A DNA stretch of 64,000 nt from Saksenaea vasiformis B4078 (Eukaryota; Mucoromycota; Mucoromycetes; Mucorales; Saksenaeaceae), in contig JNDT01002185.1 in the NCBI GenBank assembly GCA_000697055.1, positions 1 through 64,000 of the forward strand, in the 5' to 3' direction. Numbering within the stretch: position 1 is the first letter of the stretch; each line of letters opens with the position of its first letter. Under the pieces are notes generated by a model. It ran no database searches, was not told the origin of the DNA, and was given only the letters and a program-made list of their open reading frames with translations. The position numbers and the translations under genes were made by a program. This document shows positions 60,001 through 64,000 of the stretch, in pieces.

Positions 60001-60590
60001 AGGGAGAAGATTACCAGTACTGGTAATCTTTTATATCTGCAGTAAGCTCGGTTGTGCTGAGCAACCGATAGAAACTGGATCACTGCATTCTTGCTTCTTG
60101 CTTGAATCTTTCGTCGTCAAGCTCCTGCTTATAAAATGTGTTCAATACGTTGGAGTATACATCCCACATGGTTGGCAGCGGCCAGCGAACTATTTCAGCT
60201 GCCGCGAGTTGATAAGTTTATGGAACCCCAACCGTACTTCAGATGTGGTGATTGTCACACCACGTTTGCTGACTAACCATTTAGGCTTTCCTGGATTCCA
60301 GGGTGTCAAGTGTACCCAAAGACAATAAGGTTTAGTACCGGGTGAAAGAAATGTTTGATGATAAAAAAATAAGTATATTTTCTTTGGTTTCAGCAAGATT
60401 GACTTTCCATGATTAATGTAGGAAGTAAACAAGGAACTTTGATAGTATAGTATGTACAAAAAAACGTCCGGAAGGATGTAAAGGGGAGAGGGAAATAGAA
60501 GAGGGTTTGTATAATGAAGGAGGAGGAGGATAAGAGCTAATGAGGTCAGAGCGAGGAGTAATAGGAAGAGTTACCAAACGTACGTGATTT
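57031..60590. other. Gene-poor stretch with duplicated relics and a palindrome
   Basis: The segments 57548-57730 and 58404-58555 pair with 55066-55230 and 55318-55470. On the minus strand 57844-57632 encodes a short hydrophobic frame (ITLCYFTALAMVGVICFIAT) whose TALAMVGVI core recurs in the partner copy, so a decayed membrane-protein gene is possible. A perfect 24-bp palindrome lies at 60007-60030. No intact gene was found. Confidence 0.4.
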
Positions 60591-62440
60591 TTAAAAAAGA
60601 ACAAAGCGGAAGAATAAAATCCAACTGAACGCGGCAAGGCTCAGATAGATGCCACCGTAAACATAATTTGACCACGATGAACGAGGTTCGGTGGTACGGA
60701 GGCTCTTGGCTTCCTCTGCATTCCATGAAGCACGTGCCGACTGGTCCAGTTGTTTATGATAAAGGGTATAATCCAGTATGCAAAGGATGACGCCGGCGAG
60801 GGTGGCGAGGGCGGAGACGCCGATGAAAAATAGAATGACGCCTGTATAACCTTTGTGTTGATCTGCGTCCTGTAAAAGTCCGGTGGCAATATCAAACAAC
60901 GCCGTTCCAATATTGGTGCTTGATTTAATTAAACCCATGCCTGTTCCGACCAGCGATAAGGGCAGAATGACGGGGACCGAGGAGACCAGACCCACAGGAC
61001 CCAAGGACAAGCTGACACTGAAAAGAATCATACCCAGAATAGGATTCAGATGGGTGTACTGCAACACCAACAATGATGCTACGAAACAAGCACCGCTACC
61101 GATCACTAAGCAAAAAATTGTTGATGTTAGTCGCTCCCATTTTGTTGCTTTTTAGTTCGAGGATATTTACTCATCCATGTGCGTTTGCCGTATCGATCGA
61201 TACACATGCCAAGAATCGGCATTAAAAACACCGGCATGATTTGCGAGACACTTGCAACAGCAGCTGCATGTGCATCATCGTATCCAAGACGGAATTTGAC
61301 AAACTCGCTAGCATGAGTGTTAAAAAAAAGGGAAGTGTCGCTGTCATTGTTTCATGTCTTACCTGTTGATGTGGAGGAAACATCCCCAAGCGCCACCAAG
61401 TAAAAATTCCATCACCGCAATCAGCCAGTACGAATGGGGCAAGTACATCAGTTTGGACCATCGGAAAGATTTTTTACGTTTGATCACCTCCAGCTGTTTC
61501 TTGCATGCCACAGCAGGATTAGAGACTGTACGTAGTAAAATAATGTAAGCGATATTGACAATCAGCGAAAAAATGCATAGGATAGCTGAGAACTAAATAG
61601 AATGTATCATCAGTAAATAAAAAAAAATAGATAGTACTTGTTGTCTTACCCAAAAGGCATAGCCATACCAGCCTGTCCAACGTGCAATAGGTACCACTGT
61701 GGCCTGGGCTAGGAAGGAGGCCAGACGGCTGACAGTTAGCATCAAGGCAACGACAACTGCCAGACTACGGCCACGGAACCATTGGCTGAGGATAGTTTCC
61801 TGCACAATGACGACAGTGCCACTACCAATGCCATAGAGGATGCGGCCAAGGATCATCATGGAAAGATTTCTCGAGGAAGTGGAAAGGGCCACCAGACCAT
61901 TGCCGACGGTAATAAGGATAGTGGTTAGAATAGAACCGGGAATGGTGCCAAAGGCGTCGATAAAAATTCCTCCGAGAACAGGTAGGACAGTGTTCACAAT
62001 CGCCACGCTAGATTGTACAACACCATACTCAGCGTTGGAGATGTCGAATTCCTTTAATAATTTTTAATTGTTTGTTTCCATTTACTATTATATCATTTTT
62101 TACCTCTTTCAGTTTGTTTTTCATTGCACCCAACGTATGGGCAGCAAAATGCGATCCCACTATGGGCAAGAGAAGTCAGAGCTGTCAAAATCATCCCGCC
62201 CTTCTCTTTTTTTTTCCAACCTGCTAGAAAGAGTGCACAAGTAAGAGCAACCATTCTGTATTCCCAAGGCTGGTCCGCTAAATGACAATAGTCGTCGTCA
62301 TTAGCAGGTGCATTGCTAGGGAGACATGGTTGATCGGTTTTGGATGAGCAACATGCTGCTGACTGTTTGGAAGAACAGCATGCTTTGGAATCACCACACG
62401 TGTCTTTTAGAAGAGGGGTTTCTTCACCAACGGACTTCAT
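60591..62440 (-). CDS. Major facilitator transporter, MFSD1-like
   Basis: Six exons (62440-62221, 62159-62104, 62051-61650, 61592-61363, 61307-61171, 61105-60591) with 52-65-nt introns give 519 aa. About 12 hydrophobic segments are spread over residues 60-515. Characteristic pieces are VGSHFAAHTLGAMKNKLKE, FDISNAEYGVVQSSVAIVN, ILGRILYGIGSGTVVIVQET, GGAWGCFLHINSEFV, MPILGMCIDRYGKRTWM and GTGMGLIKSSTNIGTALFDI. The order matches MFSD1-type transporters, which export dipeptides from lysosomes in animals. The N-terminus has an acidic dileucine signal (EETPLL, residues 6-11) suited to vacuolar sorting, and a Cys-rich segment with repeated CCSSK. Substrate and location are inferred from the family only. 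Confidence 0.88.
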
Positions 62441-62952
62441 AAGGGAAAGTCAAACCAGCAACAGAACGTATGGTAAAATTGTATAGAGAAAGGAAACGGG
62501 AGGAACGCCGTTGGTCTTTATTTATCGGACCTTGTCGGTTCTTGGACTGCGATTATCAGATCATACATCAAGTGATACAAAAAAAACTATTTTATTTTTT
62601 TTTGGGCGAAAGGGTTTACTATAAATCAAGACATATTTATGATTAACTTGCATAAATCATTTGAAATTGATAACTTTCAGCCTTTAGAAATTCAGTAGTA
62701 CTACTTCTTTTACTTAGGCTATTTTCTTTACTTCTTCTTATAATAAAAAAAGGCTTATCACATGGTGACACAAAAAAGATTTTACTCTTTTTTTGAGTCC
62801 ATCTGATAAATAGCGAAAAATCCCTTTGGTCATGCTCCCCCAAAGCTTGTGACACATAAATAAAAAATAATGGAGAGACGTAAGCAAGAGAAAAAAAAAC
62901 AAGGAGGTATGTTAGGCATTCCGCAATTTGTACCGGATGCAAAAAAAAAGGG
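62441..62952. other. Spacer between transporter and kinase genes
   Basis: 512 bp, AT-rich with poly-A/T runs. It should hold the promoter of the transporter gene and the 3' UTR of the kinase gene, both on the minus strand. No gene was seen. Confidence 0.5.
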
Positions 62953-64000
62953 CTAATTCATATTCATCATTTGCCGATATTTCTTCTGATCTTGCAGCAA
63001 TTCATGAAATACCCGATAACGTCTTTCATTCAACTCTATCAATCCTTTGTCTGAAGTAGGCTCGATCACCGCCCCAGTACGACCTAAACGCGTCATTACT
63101 TGCCATAATGTGCCCGCGCCCGCTGCTCTCGCGCCGACAAATGCCGCGCCGATGACAACAGCGCCATCAATACACTCTGGCAAAATCACACGGCAACGAG
63201 TAATATTTGCATGGAGTTGTACAAATATAGGGTTCTTGCAGAGACCTCCAGAGAGACAGAGTGTATCGATAGAGTAGCCACGTTCGTTTAAGCTTTCAAT
63301 AATATGTCGTGTTTGGCATGAGATTGCCTGAATCGTAGCTAGATAGCGCAGAGCCAGATCGTCCACTGATTTATCCAACGTGAGACCTACGATCGTTCCC
63401 CGCAATGTCGGGTCAGCGAGCGGGGAGCGATTGCCGTGGTAGTCTGGGTAAATATGCATGTGGTGCGTCACCTCTTCGACATGATGGAGTCCTCGTTTAT
63501 GCTGAAGTTTTTCCAGATATTGGTTGAGGAATGCGTAAATCGATAGGCCGTGCTCTTGCGCCTTGGCCCTGGTCTCCTCAATCGCAGGATGCGAGCTCAA
63601 GGTATGATCAATCAGTTGCCCAGTGGAAGACTGACCACCTTCAGCACACCACATGTCAGGCAGCAGGACAGATCGGTAGGGGCCCCACACACCAGGAACA
63701 AAAATGGGATCAGGCGACATGGCAATGTGGCAACTCGAGGTGCCACAAATAATAGCAAGACGGTGCTTTAGCGTCGACACCTGTTGTTCTTCTCCCCCAT
63801 CACCGCCGGAAGCTCCAAGCGTAGCCACCGCCCCCGCATAGGCGTCAATCACAGCCGATCCCACGGGCGTCCCTTGTGCCAACCCAAGTTCAGATGCCGC
63901 TCGGGCCGTGAGATGCCCTACTTTGTCACCTGCATACAGTGGTGATTGATGTGCATCCAACCGTGCCCAATTTTCGTCAATCAATTCCTCAAGGCCAATG
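62953..64000 (-). CDS. FGGY-family carbohydrate kinase, C-terminal part (runs off the window)
   Basis: An uninterrupted minus-strand frame from the window edge to the TAA at 62953 covers about 349 residues, roughly the C-terminal 60% of the protein. FGGY kinases transfer phosphate from ATP to sugars such as D-ribulose. Visible features are the end of the N-terminal lobe (GTPVGSAVIDAYAGAVATLG, IICGTSSCHIAMS), the family motif YPDYHGNRSPLADPTLRGTI, and the C-terminal ATP lobe (LCLSGGLCKNPIFVQLHANI, GAVVIGAAFVGARAAGAG). The HGNRSPLADP motif and the overall spacing resemble the D-ribulokinase/YDR109C branch. The start codon and first exons lie beyond position 64000. It ends 513 bp upstream of the transporter start on the same strand. 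Confidence 0.9.
   Translation of the reverse strand, partial: IGLEELIDENWARLDAHQSPLYAGDKVGHLTARAASELGLAQGTPVGSAVIDAYAGAVATLGASGGDGGEEQQVSTLKHRLAIICGTSSCHIAMSPDPIFVPGVWGPYRSVLLPDMWCAEGGQSSTGQLIDHTLSSHPAIEETRAKAQEHGLSIYAFLNQYLEKLQHKRGLHHVEEVTHHMHIYPDYHGNRSPLADPTLRGTIVGLTLDKSVDDLALRYLATIQAISCQTRHIIESLNERGYSIDTLCLSGGLCKNPIFVQLHANITRCRVILPECIDGAVVIGAAFVGARAAGAGTLWQVMTRLGRTGAVIEPTSDKGLIELNERRYRVFHELLQDQKKYRQMMNMN

Overview
This is a eukaryotic, almost certainly fungal, nuclear contig, most likely from an early-diverging mould of the Mucoromycota. The evidence is the small GT-AG introns (mostly 42-90 nt, many per gene), two velvet-domain regulators, a Kes1-type oxysterol-binding protein, a Hos4-like ankyrin protein, and long intergenic tracts full of decayed transposable elements. 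The species cannot be fixed from sequence alone. All exon models were built by eye from splice signals, reading-frame continuity and family conservation.

Region 1 (1-16.3 kb) holds three tandem minus-strand paralogs of a secreted FAD-linked (berberine-bridge-type) oxidoreductase at 1443-3302, 7901-9859 and 14239-16147. They share one intron position and a TATA element 40-75 bp upstream of the ATG. The first has a stop-free in-frame intron and the third carries a 1-bp frameshift. Between them lie a 172-bp TA-flanked MITE, the N-terminal half of a broken gene that resembles Fanzor/TnpB-like RuvC nucleases, a broken RRM-like gene, and a small membrane-protein ORF.

Region 2 (16.3-33.9 kb): a gene-poor 3.5 kb is followed by a type II membrane glycosyltransferase (GT49/LARGE-like) and a velvet gene on the plus strand. 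Next come about 11 kb of repeats: two copies of a dispersed repeat family (called R1 here), a roughly 38-40-bp minisatellite, and a pogo/Tigger-like element with perfect TA target duplication nested inside an R1 copy. Two unidentified minus-strand ORFs and several transposase or gene relics complete the region.

Region 3 (33.9-53.2 kb) is the housekeeping and regulatory core: cytosolic threonyl-tRNA synthetase, a TBC-domain Rab GAP with a long coiled-coil tail, a Kes1-like oxysterol-binding protein (convergent with the TBC gene), the Hos4-like ankyrin protein, and a second velvet gene. A 4.4-kb gap between the sterol gene and the ankyrin gene contains an R1 copy split by a 531-bp solo LTR.

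Region 4 (53.2-64 kb) has about 7 kb of decayed, partly duplicated sequence and a fifth R1 copy. It ends with an MFSD1-like transporter and the C-terminal part of an FGGY carbohydrate kinase that runs off the window.

The genes do not form one obvious pathway. The clearest cluster is the tandem oxidase family. The most informative non-genic material is the nested repeat history and the Fanzor-like relic.
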